64,000 bases of DNA from Ophiura sarsii (taxonomy: Eukaryota; Echinodermata; Ophiuroidea; Amphilepidida; Ophiuridae). Each line of letters begins with the position of its first letter. Positions within the stretch are counted from its first letter, which is position 1. Where the stretch lies: contig CM069447.1 of assembly GCA_035610835.1 (NCBI GenBank), positions 60,209,048 through 60,273,047 on the forward strand. Direction: 5' to 3'. Below are positions 1 through 11,205 of this stretch, piece after piece. Position numbers and translations under genes: made by a program. The notes under the pieces are model-generated. The model was not told the DNA's origin and ran no database searches. It saw only the letters and a program-made list of their open reading frames with translations.

Positions 1-794
1 CAAAGAAAAGAAAGATTTGAACAAACCAGTCGCTCGATAGCTGAAAAAACCAGACTTTAATTTGATCTCTTTTGCATGTAAGTAAATGGCAATATAATTT
101 CTGGTGTGGAACCTGTAGAAACACGCTCTATGTAGGCCTAATATAAGAGCGTGTTTCTACTGGGGCACTGCAAAGTTAACGGTAAGATTGTATTGTGCAA
201 AATACTTGCCATAAACGCCTGCCGCGTGGAAAGTATTAACATGACGAGGAATTACCGTAATGCTATTATTGTAATCAGTGGCGTACCTAAGAGGGGGGAC
301 ATTATCACCTTATGAAGTGACAGTTTCAAAACAAATTCAATTGTGACCACCCGAACCCATCATACACATGTGAGTGTGTATAAACATAACAAGTCTGCAA
401 TCAATATTGGCATTTTTATACATTCTATAATCTACTCTCAAATCGGTTTCTGCCTTTATACGTATAATAAATACAATATCAGAGCGCGTCACCTATGGTG
501 ACTATTGTAATATCTGCCATTTATGTGGATGGATATATAATGACGTTTATGAATTAAACTATCAGGGGCGAAACATGGGTCAAATTTTAGGAGGAAGTCC
601 GTCTCCGCGTGCTGGGGATTGCCGCGTACAGTCTGATACTCTACCGACCGGATCTATACATTGTATATAATACAGGTCACACGCTCAAAAATTGTACACG
701 ACTTAGTGGCGGAGAGCCCGGTACAAGATTGTAGCACTACAGGGTGTCCCAAAAAAATAACTGTGCTCGTGTTTACCCAACTTATTAACGTTTA
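1..794. other. Non-coding stretch, no gene seen
   Basis: AT-rich sequence without a credible coding region on either strand. It holds a short hairpin (115-160), a lone copy near 222-239 of the GCCGCGTGGAAAG end motif that recurs at 7682 and 9540, and an ACAGGGTGTCCC motif at 739 that resembles the termini of TA-flanked elements elsewhere in the window (compare 19176). The partner terminus for the 739 motif was not found. Confidence 0.5.
115..160. repeat. 15-bp perfect hairpin
   Basis: The arms at 115-129 and 146-160 are exact reverse complements (GTAGAAACACGCTCT and AGAGCGTGTTTCTAC) around a 16-base loop. The pairing stops at the arm ends, so the stem is shorter than a normal animal microRNA precursor. 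A remnant of a small palindromic element is more likely than an RNA gene. Confidence 0.6.
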
Positions 795-1221
795 TTTCAT
801 CTCATTTGGTTTTGTCAATCCTGAGATATGACCATTTAAGTAAAGTTACCCAAAATCGATGTTGTGATATACTTTACAGTATGAAATGATTAGACAGTTT
901 ACTCCGGAGATACAAATATTCCGCCTCTTTCAGAGGAATTAGCAAAGGTTATGCAACCAATATTATTTTGCATTGTGATTGAATAGGTTTAAATAATAGA
1001 TTAGTGTCTGTGTAGCCAATCAGAACTATTTTTTTAAAATTTAAATCAGACTGAATGCCTCCCGTTCCCGAATGTTTCAAGACGGATTGATGCCCAAGTT
1101 TGTATCGGTTTGACGCTTTATAAGCATTCTTTCGGTAAAAGTGGCACAACGTCAATTGTAGGTATAGCTTTGGTTGATAATTGGTCATAACTCAGGATTG
1201 ACAGGACCAAATCAGATGAAA
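795..1221. repeat. Imperfect inverted repeat, MITE-like
   Basis: About 41 bases at 795-835 and 1181-1221 are imperfect reverse complements; both arms contain TCAATCCTGAG or its complement. The 345-base interior has no supported coding sequence. No target-site duplication is clear, so the element class is open. Confidence 0.5.
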
Positions 1222-1518
1222 TCACGGCATTTGAAGCCATGCATTTAGCCTTTCAATGTGTATAAAAATAATACACACATTTTAAGAACTTCATGGACAA
1301 TAAGTCGGGAAAACACGAGCACGGTTACTTTTGGGATACCTTGTATAAAGTGTGGGTTTCGTAGTGTGTATAGGAGGGTTAAACATAACTCCCGTGCGTG
1401 TTTTTGTGAATTAAAATGTGTGTCAATAGGTAAAAATGGTATGGGCGCCTAAGTTTGACTTCTAGAAATCATTTGTTTGCAAAATCAATGATCCGAATCA
1501 ATCCCGAATCTGCCTAAT
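1222..1518. other. Non-coding stretch
   Basis: No gene, RNA or clear repeat structure recognised. The short open frame here has no recognisable features and is probably chance. Confidence 0.4.
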
Positions 1519-3060
1519 AATAATTGCAGACGTTTTGAGAGAGGCACACGAATAAGTGGTAATAAATGTTACATGTGTGCAACAAGCTGACAAGCATTTA
1601 CAATTGGCATAAGGTGTAAACCTTTTGAATGCATGGAGCTATACACACACTTACAAATAGGTAGTTAAAATGACCCCTTTTCAGGGTCAATTATGCACCG
1701 ACTGAAAGGGTTTATATGACTCTTTTTCTAGTCGTTTACTCTCTTTCTGTCATATTTGTGATCATTTGACACACAAAAAAGGATAAGAAATTACTGCAAA
1801 TGTGTCACCCCGTGTGTCACACCATTTAAAAGGGTACTCAACACTTTATATGATCAAAATAAAGTAGTCCCCCTCCCCCAAGAAAGCAATACACACATGT
1901 TTTGTTTAAACACTGATTTCGAAGCGATTCATGAAATCATTTGTTGTAAACACCTCTTGTGCGTCAACCATATATTCAATTCAATAGTTGAGTTTTAGTT
2001 CAGGGCGGGGTTTTTCTAGGCATGATAACCTAGATGACACCAAGCAAAAAGTGTCATTCAACAAAGATTTTTTTTTTTGCCGTGGAGGTTGCAAAATATT
2101 AGCAAATATTAACATTGGATTATGCAACAATAAAACTGAATTCATTGCAATACGCAAATATAGAGTTTACTTAAATATGTTTACACTCAATGAAGACTCC
2201 TGAGGGCCATCACACCCTTTTCTTCAGCCCAACAACCAATACTGATTTTGAAAGCATTCTGTTATCTACTGTTGAGCAGTGGAGAAGGGGGGACATGTGG
2301 CGATCGACCCCCGAACCTCACCAAGGGCATTGCCCTTAGACCCCACGCCCTATTTAGCGCTTAAGTCCATCACCCAATACAAATACCATGAAATAACTTC
2401 CAACGGGTAAAAGTGTATGGTGGTAGACGGATGACGCTTTGATGAAAATGAGAGGATTAAAGTACTAAATTGTTCGGGTTTTATTGTACTTATGCTTTTT
2501 AATAAATCCGAATCGGACATCCACCACGGGGCCATCACAACCTTGTCCTCAGCCCCAACAACCAATACTGATTTTGAAAGCATTCTGTTAATTACTGACA
2601 CACGGGGTGACATTTGCAGTAATTTCGTATCCTTTATTGTGTTTCAAATGACCATGAAAATGACAGAAAGAGAATCAACGACTAGAAAAGAGTCATATAA
2701 ACCCTTTCAGTCGGTGCATAATTGACCCTGAAAAGAGGTCATTTTAACTACCTATTTTTAAGTGTGTATATATAGCTCCATAGAATGGTATAGCATGTAT
2801 TCAAAAGGTTTACACCTTATGCCAATTGTAAATACTTGTCAGCTTGTTGTACACATGTAACACTTATACACCTATCAGTTGTAAGACGCACTATACGACC
2901 GCCGGGAGTGGTGCGTCACTTTACCGAGGTGCGTAAACTTATCATGTACCATGACGCACCATGTGTCAAAAAGACGACGGACCATTGCCATCCACATACG
3001 CACCCTGTCAATTTTTGGAAGCTCCATTGGTGGATTCTGACGGACCATGACGACGCACCC

Positions 3061-3190
3061 CGTCGTCAGATATCGTTGACTAAACTAGATAAAACACGAT
3101 GACTACTGAAAATGAAACTACTTTCCGTCGTCAGATATCGTTGACTAAACTGGATAAAACACGATGACTACTGAAAATGAAACTGCTTTT
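3061..3190. repeat. 65-bp tandem duplication
   Basis: Two adjacent copies begin with CGTCGTCAGATATCGTTGAC at 3061 and 3126. They differ at only a few bases, so this is a local duplication inside the TTA-flanked element. Confidence 0.85.
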
Positions 3191-3427
3191 GATTCACGAG
3201 GGATCTGCCCTTATTCGATGTTGTCAACCCTGGCCCTCGAATATATAGACCCCGGACCGGGACCGGGATGGACGGAACCAAGAGGATAACTTTTATATGC
3301 GCAATAATATCTGACTGGTCTAAAATTTATAAAATATTTAACTGATTATCATAAACGTCAGGATGAGGCTGAAACAATTTCGAGAACATTTCCCATTCTG
3401 CTTCGACCCGTTCAGTGGCGTAACCAG

Positions 3428-3468
3428 GAGGTGGGGGCGGGGGTGGGGTGGGGGTGGGGGAAGGGGGC
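3428..3468 (+). other. G-rich tract, possible G-quadruplex
   Basis: At least five runs of four or more G separated by one to a few bases (GGGGGCGGGGGTGGGG and onward). This fits the intramolecular quadruplex pattern. Function is unknown; it lies inside a transposon. Confidence 0.6.
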
Positions 3469-3531
3469 ATCCTTCATCCCTTGTTATACATGTAGGTCTT
3501 GCGCCTATTTACAATAAACGGGAGGTAAGTG

Positions 3532-3593
3532 GAAAATTGGGTTCTCGAAAGTGTATTTTAACCAAAATTGGGTTCTCGAAAGTGTATTTAAAC
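3532..3593 (+). repeat. Short tandem duplication
   Basis: The phrase TTGGGTTCTCGAAAGTGTAT occurs at about 3537 and 3569, an imperfect direct duplication of about 32 bp. Confidence 0.7.
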
Positions 3594-3794
3594 ATTTGAA
3601 CTTCGGATTGGAAATTACACCTTCTATAAAACATCAAAGAATTTAAGGGGCATTTAAAAATACCAAAAACATTTCTGATTTAATCAAAACCACCCATATA
3701 CTTCGAGAAAAGGCACCCCAAAAGGCTGCACATGCACGACATTTTGCGAACGAGGTCTATAAATGAAGCAAGAAATGGGTACCGTTTTTCCACA

Positions 3795-6700
3795 AATCAC
3801 CCTTAGAAATGGGTATCTGTTTTTATTTGAATCTCCTGCCGCACATCCCCGACCAAATCTAATTCCGGGGGCCTGTCCTCCTACCTCTGTGTTCTTAGAT
3901 TGTTCTGCGCTTGTGCGGAAGAGCGCAATGCTGATCCCCTTATATTATACGTGACACTACTCTAAAATGAAAGGTTCTCGGTCTACTGTCGGTTCCTTGG
4001 GTTTTTTTCGTTTGCCAAACTCTTGTAATGCAATTGGCGATGATCGAGTGATTTCAGGCATAACATGCGGTATAAAATATTGGAATTATGTTTGCGGTAT
4101 TAAAGTAGAGTCTGGTTGGCGGTATCAAGGAGTTATGTGGTATAGTAGGCCTATAGCGTATATTTAAAGGTCGTATGTTGTTGTTCGTAAACAGATGTAC
4201 ACTGTGACGCACCCATGTAAAGTGACGGACCTTGACGCACCCGCCGTCATTTTTTTGACGGACCAAAGGCTGCCACTGACGCACCCCCCGTCAATAATTA
4301 TTGGTAAACGACGCACCCACTACGCACCTCTCCCGGGGGTCGTATAGTGCGTCTTACAACTGATAGGTGTGTTAGTACCACGTATTCGTGTGCCTCTCTC
4401 GAAACGTCTGCAATTATTGCTATCAATTAAATTCGTTGTCAATATTTGAGTTGCGCATCGCTCTTTAAATACAAATGTTCATTATTTGTCATTATGTTTC
4501 ATCATTAGGCTATTATTGATAAGATTCAGCTGAAAACCCGTAATTTCCCTTTCAAAATAAACCAGAAATGGCATCAGAATGCATCTAAAATTCAAAAAAA
4601 ATCTGGGACCCTAAAGCGGGCCCGGACCCCACGCTATAAGACGCTACATACTCGCTTAGATTTCAAGGATAGTAATAATAATCATAATACAAATTATTAA
4701 GAAAATTCAAATTTTTTTACTATCTGTGTTCATTAATAGCCTATTCGTTGAGTAAAAATTAAAACAAATGTGCTAGTTAACACTGTAGTGTTGATAAACT
4801 GAGACTAATACTAGTCTCAGGATATAAGAGGTCACTTTTTATTCCTAATCTTCAATTTATTGCTATTAAGTTAAAACGTTGGGCCTTTAAAATTTGTCAA
4901 TAATGTGTATCAAAATACGCCAGGGAATGTCTCCTCAGCGCTTTCAAATCTCAAAATTTTCCGGTCCCTTAAGGGGGCCTTGCCACCCCACGCCGCACGA
5001 CGTTTCGCTCATTGACTTTCCTGATCGTCGTGTGTTCAAAAAAAAAAGGTACAAACAACAGCTAGATTGTACATAACTAAATGTGGCAGAGCTGTAGTTG
5101 AGGTGTCATGAAAAAGCCTATTTATCTAGCTACATTGTGTGAATAAATCAGATATTTCCATAACTGTTTAGCTGAGATATGGTTGATCTTATTGTGAAAG
5201 TCAGGGGTGGCGGCGGTGGCGGTGGCGCTGTGTACAATCTCTATGGGGAATATAGAAAATGTTCCCAATTATGCGTTCAATTTACAATAACTTCTCATTC
5301 CTGTATGGTACGAACATGATTTTGCTCTCATTTGTTAGATTATTTTATATTCCATAAGATTTTGTTTCAACTATTATGTAACAATAATGAATCGATTACA
5401 TTGTCCTTGGCCCTTCCCCTATTCGCTACACAGTGAACTTGCCCTAATTCATCGGTTTTACATACATGACCAAAACAAAAACAAAAAGTATTCGACCGAT
5501 GATTAAAAATTATACATTTTTGGAAAGCTCTCAAATAGGGGAATTCAAAAATGACAAGCGTCTGCAGACGACATTCCAAAAAGACACAAAATGTTTCAAA
5601 AATGGCACAATTAATTAATTTCATTATCATAATTGGAATCACCATGAGAAATGCATTAGAATAAGTACAAACATTATTACGTACTAATCACCCTTAGAAA
5701 TGGGTATCTGTTTTTATTTGAATCTCCTGCCGCACATCCCCGACCAAATCTAATTCCGGGGGCCTGTCCTCCTACCTCTGTGTTCTTAGATTGTTCTGCG
5801 CTTGTGCGGAAGAGCGCAATGCTGATCCCCTTATATTATACGTGACACTACTCTAAAATGAAAGGTTCTCGGTCTACTGTCGGTTCCTTGGGTTTTTTTC
5901 GTTTGCCAAACTCTTGTAATGCAATTGGCGATGATCGAGTGATTTCAGGCATAACATGCGGTATAAAATATTGGAATTATGTTTGCGGTATTAAAGTAGA
6001 GTCTGGTTGGCGGTATCAAGGAGTTATGTGGTATAGTAGGCCTATAGCGTATATTTAAAGGTCGTATGTTGTTGTTCGTAAACAGATGTACACTGTGACG
6101 CACCCATGTAAAGTGACGGACCTTGACGCACCCGCCGTCATTTTTTTGACGGACCAAAGGCTGCCACTGACGCACCCCCCGTCAATAATTATTGGTAAAC
6201 GACGCACCCACTACGCACCTCTCCCGGGGGTCGTATAGTGCGTCTTACAACTGATAGGTGTGTTAGTACCACGTATTCGTGTGCCTCTCTCGAAACGTCT
6301 GCAATTATTGCTATCAATTAAATTCGTTGTCAATATTTGAGTTGCGCATCGCTCTTTAAATACAAATGTTCATTATTTGTCATTATGTTTCATCATTAGG
6401 CTATTATTGATAAGATTCAGCTGAAAACCCGTAATTTCCCTTTCAAAATAAACCAGAAATGGCATCAGAATGCATCTAAAATTCAAAAAAAATCTGGGAC
6501 CCTAAAGCGGACCCGGACCCCACGCTATAAGACGCTACATACTCGCTTAGATTTCAAGGATAGTAATAATAATCATAATACAAATTATTAAGAAAATTCA
6601 AATTTTTTTACTATCTGTGTTCATTAATAGCCTATTCGTTGAGTAAAAATTAAAACAAATGTGCTAGTTAACACTGTAGTGTTGATAAACTGAGACTAAT

Positions 6701-7575
6701 ACTAGTCTCAGGATATAAGAGGTCACTTTTTATTCCTAATCTTCAATTTATTGCTATTAAGTTAAAACGTTGGGCCTTTAAAATTTGTCAATAATGTGTA
6801 TCAAAATACGCCAGGGAATGTCTCCTCAGCGCTTTCAAATCTCAAAATTTTCCGGTCCCTTAAGGGGGCCTTGCCACCCCACGCCGCACGACGTTTCGCT
6901 CATTGACTTTCCTGATCGTCGTGTGTTCAAAAAAAAAAGGTACAAACAACAGCTAGATTGTACATAACTAAATGTGGCAGAGCTGTAGTTGAGGTGTCAT
7001 GAAAAAGCCTATTTATCTAGCTACATTGTGTGAATAAATCAGATATTTCCATAACTGTTTAGCTGAGATATGGTTGATCTTATTGTGAAAGTCAGGGGTG
7101 GCGGCGGTGGCGGTGGCGCTGTGTACAATCTCTATGGGGAATATAGAAAATGTTCCCAATTATGCGTTCAATTTACAATAACTTCTCATTCCTGTATGGT
7201 ACGAACATGATTTTGCTCTCATTTGTTAGATTATTTTATATTCCATAAGATTTTGTTTCAACTATTATGTAACAATAATGAATCGATTACATTGTCCTTG
7301 GCCCTTCCCCTATTCGCTACACAGTGAACTTGCCCTAATTCATCGGTTTTACATACATGACCAAAACAAAAACAAAAAGTATTCGACCGATGATTAAAAA
7401 TTATACATTTTTGGAAAGCTCTCAAATAGGGGAATTCAAAAATGACAAGCGTCTGCAGACGACATTCCAAAAAGACACAAAATGTTTCAAAAATGGCACA
7501 ATTAATTAATTTCATTATCATAATTGGAATCACCATGAGAAATGCATTAGAATAAGTACAAACATTATTACGTAC
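3795..7575 (+). repeat. 1891-bp tandem segmental duplication
   Basis: Copy 1 is about 3795-5685 and copy 2 about 5686-7575, offset by exactly 1891 bases throughout. Only one substitution was noticed (GCGGGCCC near 4617 versus GCGGACCC near 6508). The left edge lies inside the TTA-flanked transposon, so copy 2 carries only that element's last part (to about 6262) plus the outer right arm of the older inverted-repeat element. The right edge lies in an end motif shared with the 9317 MITE. Neither copy has a supported gene; the short open frames are duplicated with the DNA and show no recognisable domain. A GGC/GGT-rich tract (about 5207-5228 and 7098-7119) lies in both. The near identity implies a recent event or an assembly artefact. 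Confidence 0.9.
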
Positions 7576-7698
7576 GTATAAGTACAAACATTATTGTTGC
7601 AGTACTCCTTGAAATAGACCTTGACAGATTTCTGAAAATCTCGTTTGTATAATATAATATAATAATATGGTAAAACCAATAGCCGCGTGGAAAGCGTT

Positions 7699-7980
7699 AA
7701 CCCTTACCCTACTACGCCACACAGCAACCACACAACAGCAGCACTTGGCTTGCGCGCGCACAAGTTCTATCTCATGTAGCACTAAAATACGGGTATATAT
7801 GGTCTCCGAATTTTTAGCCTGTGAAGCCCTCCCCCCGTGGCTGAGTGGTAGTGTATCTCGCCTGTCACGCGGCCGACCCGGGTTCAATTCCCGGGGCCGG
7901 CGGACATGATTTTTCGCATTTTCTATTTAACCCCCTCCCCTGTTCTTCGTTCCATCCCCACTGCCACGTTCTAGAGTTAG
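7699..7980 (+). mobile_element. tRNA-derived SINE-bearing unit, copy 1
   Basis: A tRNA-like head carries an internal Pol III promoter: A box TGGCTGAGTGG at 7838-7848 and B box GGTTCAATTCC at 7881-7891. The piece between has an anticodon-like CTGTCAC loop as in tRNA-Asp, but the anticodon stem is mismatched and the acceptor ends do not pair, so it is not a working tRNA. A leader of about 135 bases (from AACCCTTACCCTACTACG) and a tail ending GTTCTAGAGTTAG are shared with copy 2, so leader, head and tail form one mobile or duplicated unit. Confidence 0.7.
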
Positions 7981-8012
7981 GGTTAATACGACACCACACA
8001 GTGCATTTGTAT

Positions 8013-8295
8013 AACCCTTACCCTACTACGCCACACAGCAACCACACAACAGCAGCACTTGGCTTGCGCGCGCACAAGTTCTATCTCATGTAGCACTAAA
8101 ATACGGGTATATATGGTCTCCGAATTTTTAGCCTGTGAAGCCCTCCCCCCGTGGCTGAGTGGTAGTGTATCTCGCCTGTCACGCGGTCGACCCGGGTTCA
8201 ATTCCCGTGGCCGGCGGACATGATTTTTCGCATTTTCTATTTAACTCCCTCCCCCTGTTCTTCGTTCCATCCCCACTGCCACGTTCTAGAGTTAG
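8013..8295 (+). mobile_element. tRNA-derived SINE-bearing unit, copy 2
   Basis: A second copy of the same unit, offset by about 314 bases from copy 1, with A box at 8152-8162 and B box at 8195-8205. It differs from copy 1 at a few positions (for example CGGTCGACCC for CGGCCGACCC and CCCGTGG for CCCGGGG). Because leader and tail are both repeated, this looks like tandem duplication of a SINE-containing segment rather than two independent insertions. Confidence 0.7.
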
Positions 8296-9316
8296 TTTGT
8301 ATTTTGTATTTTCTGTGTGGTATATTGAATTGGATAAAACGTGATTTAATGCAAAATAATGTCTATAAATCTATATAGTAGTTCCTTCTTAATTAACTAA
8401 TGTTCCCTGCGAAAGATTGGACAGATGCCAATTATATAGTGCAGTGATGTTGCTTACCTAAATAGTAGGCCTACATTGCTTTGACCAAAATGATTTGATC
8501 ATTCATTCATCGTATCTTATGAAATTGAAAATTGTGTTTAGTATATGTAAGTAAATTAAGTAAATGATAATATCTATTTATTGCATTTATTACATACAGT
8601 TTTGAATATAATTGATCATTGCACTTCTGAAAACATTTCTTAAGATTCTTAACATTTTATACAAGGGCGGGTTCAAAATGAGGTTACTATTCTAAGCACT
8701 TACTTACAATTCAGCCTATTGATGCTTAAAGAGATACGCAATAGTGTTGACGATTTTTTTATTTTAAATAATAATCTACTTCAGAATTCAAGGTGAACAT
8801 TAATCATGGTCATTTTTGATGTTGCCACTGACCACTCACGAAATCATGAAGCAACCTTTATGCCCTGCATATTTATATTGTGACAGTTTATAGAGCTTTA
8901 TAATGTGAAATTCTTGTCAAAGCCGTAGATCAGAATGTTTTGTTGTACAAAGAGGGCTGATTTTCTTGAATCCTAAAGTGCAAGTTCATACATGTAATAC
9001 AATTGTAAACATGTACAAATCCCAGTTTGTATCAACATTGAGGGCGCCGCCTCCAACACATCACTGAAATAAAACTGTAATTATGCCTGACCGTCCTAGC
9101 AGGCCTACGGCAGCAACAACTGTTACTGTTTCACTGCATTCATTCTGTATTCCCTTTAACATGTATAAAACTCTTGGTTTGTTTCATTGTACGTAGATCA
9201 AACAACTTTAAATCATTAATTTTTTTGGACGAATAGTGTTAAACCGTATTTAATAAATGCAATAAATATATATTATATATGATTAAATACAGCATAATTA
9301 TATACATCAATCAATA
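8296..9316. other. Non-coding AT-rich stretch
   Basis: About 1 kb without a credible open frame or a repeat structure that I can see. Confidence 0.4.
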
Positions 9317-9770
9317 TTAACACTTTCCATGCGGCAGGGGTTTGCAGACGACATTTCGAAATTTCACATATGTTTCAAAAATACAAAATAATTAAAATTC
9401 ATGACCATATTTGGAACCACCATGAGGATTGCATTAACGTAAGTACAAACATTCATAGTATTGGTTCAGTAATTCTTGAGATTAAAAGTTGGGAAAGGTT
9501 TCTAAAAAATGTGTTTCTAAAATGGTAAAACTAATAGCTGCGTGGAAAGTATCCACGCGGCTATTTAGTTTCAATACCAATTTAATACAAAACTGATTTT
9601 TTAGAAACCCTTCACACTCAAAGTCTATCTCAAGGATTACTAACCCAATACTAGGCATGTTTGTACTTATCTCGATGCATTTCTCATGGTGATTCTAACT
9701 ATGGTAATGAAATTCAATAATGTTGACATTTTTTAAACATTTTGTGAAATGTGTTATGCAGGGAGATGTG
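9317..9770. mobile_element. Head-to-head MITE dimer / fold-back
   Basis: The left half (9317-9550) begins TTAACACTTTCCATGCGGC and runs to AGCTGCGTGGAAAGT. The right half (about 9551-9770) runs back as an imperfect reverse complement (CCACGCGGCTATTTAGTT onward), so the two meet in a hairpin near 9536-9563. The sequence next to the terminus (GCAGACGACATTnC, AAATGTTTCAAAAAT-like, CACCATGAG, AAGTACAAACATT) is also found at 5568-5680 and 7459-7690. These are therefore members of one non-autonomous family with TTAA-type ends. Confidence 0.6.
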
Positions 9771-10205
9771 TTAACACCATTTATGCCTTGGTATACGTAT
9801 ATAAATGTATACTGTCAAAGGATATTTTTGGAGGATAAAGACAAAGATGACTAATCACACTCACATGCAATAACACGACAAGGGAATAAACAGGGGAAAA
9901 CACACAAAATAAAACTAATTACCCTAAATATGTATAGGTAGGGCGTTTTTCACTGAGGATAGTTGGTATTCAGACAATAGTTAACTTCACATGGATCAGC
10001 GCGGTATCATAGAAAGAAAGAAAAATATGAAAGAAAATACACTGTGGGAAATTCCATACACATTGTGACACGGATTTGCACGCTGTGACTCGTCTGTACA
10101 AGATTGAAAGTCTAAGTGCGCGGGGTCAATATCTATCTATACCAAATAGTCCGTCATTGTATCACCCCCACCATTTCTAATGCATTGGAACTGGATAGGG
10201 ACACC
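9771..10205. other. Non-coding stretch
   Basis: No gene or clear repeat recognised. Confidence 0.4.
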
Positions 10206-10313
10206 ATAACCCTAACCCTAACCATACCCTACCCTAACCCTACCCCTACCCCTAACCCTAAACCTAACCATAAACCTACCCTAACTCTACCCTAAACCTA
10301 ACCGTAACCCTAA
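10206..10313 (+). repeat. Degenerate telomere-like CCCTAA repeats
   Basis: About 108 bases made of CCCTAA, ACCCTA, CCCTACC and AACCATA variants. CCCTAA is the C-strand of the TTAGGG telomere repeat used by most animals. The tract is degenerate and internal, so it is an old interstitial telomeric sequence or a simple-repeat relative, not a chromosome end. Confidence 0.75.
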
Positions 10314-11205
10314 GATACTTGTATGACTAGCGCACTCGTGGTTTAGGAAAATACACGTTATGACTAGCGACCCTTATGACTAGCGGGTAGACCCCCTTAT
10401 AGTAGGCCTACACCCTACCACTGCGTGTCTTCAATGGGGACTTTTAAAGAATGACCCATGTATATACTTACACAGTGAGGAAAAAAATGGTAAGGTATTC
10501 TAAAGCTTACCCTTTTACTGGTTTTATAGGAGGGGTTGTTAGTCCTAACTCGTTTATATTTGTGTGGCATTTTCGCTGTGTAGTGGTGTGCCAATGATCA
10601 CCCATCAAGTGCATTTAAATGAAATTGAACCTTTTTGATCGAGAAAGCAATACTTGTATTGGGTTTAATAGCAGAATATTATGTAATATAATTATATTTG
10701 TATCATATTTATATAGGCTGTACAATATTTTTGTCGTCGTGACGACCACCCTATCGTCCTCATCTCTATTTATACCACTGATGGTGGTAACACAGTTGGT
10801 AGTCTCAGGAGCTTGGAGCTGGTAGAACAGCTCCTTTACCAGCTCCTATATTTAGAAGCTAGTTGAGCACTCTCACATTGAAGGACCTTTGGTGACTAAA
10901 AGCTTGCACGGTGTGCGCGTAGCAAGTTTAGGGCATCATTCCCTGAAATACGCAGATAGGGTCGAATTGGTGTTCACCGGGGGAAAATATCCTTTGAGGC
11001 ACCCCTTGGAGCATAAAGAGATAGACATTACATGAGTAGTTGATTTGTCAAAAAAAGGTGGGGGGCATGCATCCCCTACACCACATTTGACAATCATTTG
11101 GCGGTTTTGCACCATTCGACAAGTTTCGGCATTTTCAAATGAATTTTACTTTAATTTGAAGACGTCAGTCGGGGAATCGGAAGTAAATTGATATAAAATA
11201 GCAGA
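10314..11205. other. Non-coding stretch with small repeats
   Basis: TATGACTAGCG occurs three times (10322, 10359, 10375), and ACTAGCGG recurs near the hairpins at 31878 and 32971. A small inverted repeat (GGAGCTGGTA 10815-10824, TACCAGCTCC 10837-10846) is present. No gene is supported. Confidence 0.4.

Larger units (their letters stand above)
2867..4371. mobile_element. 1.5-kb DNA transposon, TTA target duplication
   Basis: The terminal inverted repeats are about 47 bp with two internal mismatches and begin ACACCTATCAGTTGTAAGAC (left from 2868; right arm ends about 4370). The element is flanked by TTA at 2864-2866 and 4372-4374. Removing it together with one TTA restores base-for-base alignment of the right arm of the surrounding inverted-repeat element, which supports the duplication. 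A 3-bp TTA/TAA duplication is the hallmark of PIF/Harbinger transposons, but no transposase remains. Subterminal DNA is rich in GACGCACC/GGTGCGTC motifs in both orientations (2890-3065 and 4195-4330). Confidence 0.72.
1519..4418. mobile_element. Large inverted-repeat element, interrupted
   Basis: The left arm (about 1519-1822) is the imperfect reverse complement of a right arm in two pieces, about 2590-2863 and 4375-4418. Both arms share blocks such as TGCACCGACTGAAAGGGTTT (or its complement) and GCACACGAATA. The break in the right arm is exactly filled by the TTA-flanked element at 2867-4371, so this element is the older one. The interior (1823-2589) has no credible open frame but contains a partial direct repeat (about 2219-2270 and 2530-2597, sharing ACCAATACTGATTTTGAAAG). 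Arms of about 300 bp suggest a fold-back or long-TIR non-autonomous DNA transposon. No transposase is visible. Confidence 0.7.

Noticed and set aside
115..160. microRNA precursor
   Set aside because: The stem is only 15 bp with a 16-base loop, too short for a typical animal precursor.
7838..7900. Functional tRNA-Asp gene
   Set aside because: The A and B boxes and the GTC loop fit, but the anticodon stem has a mismatch and the acceptor stem does not pair. A tRNA-derived SINE is more likely.
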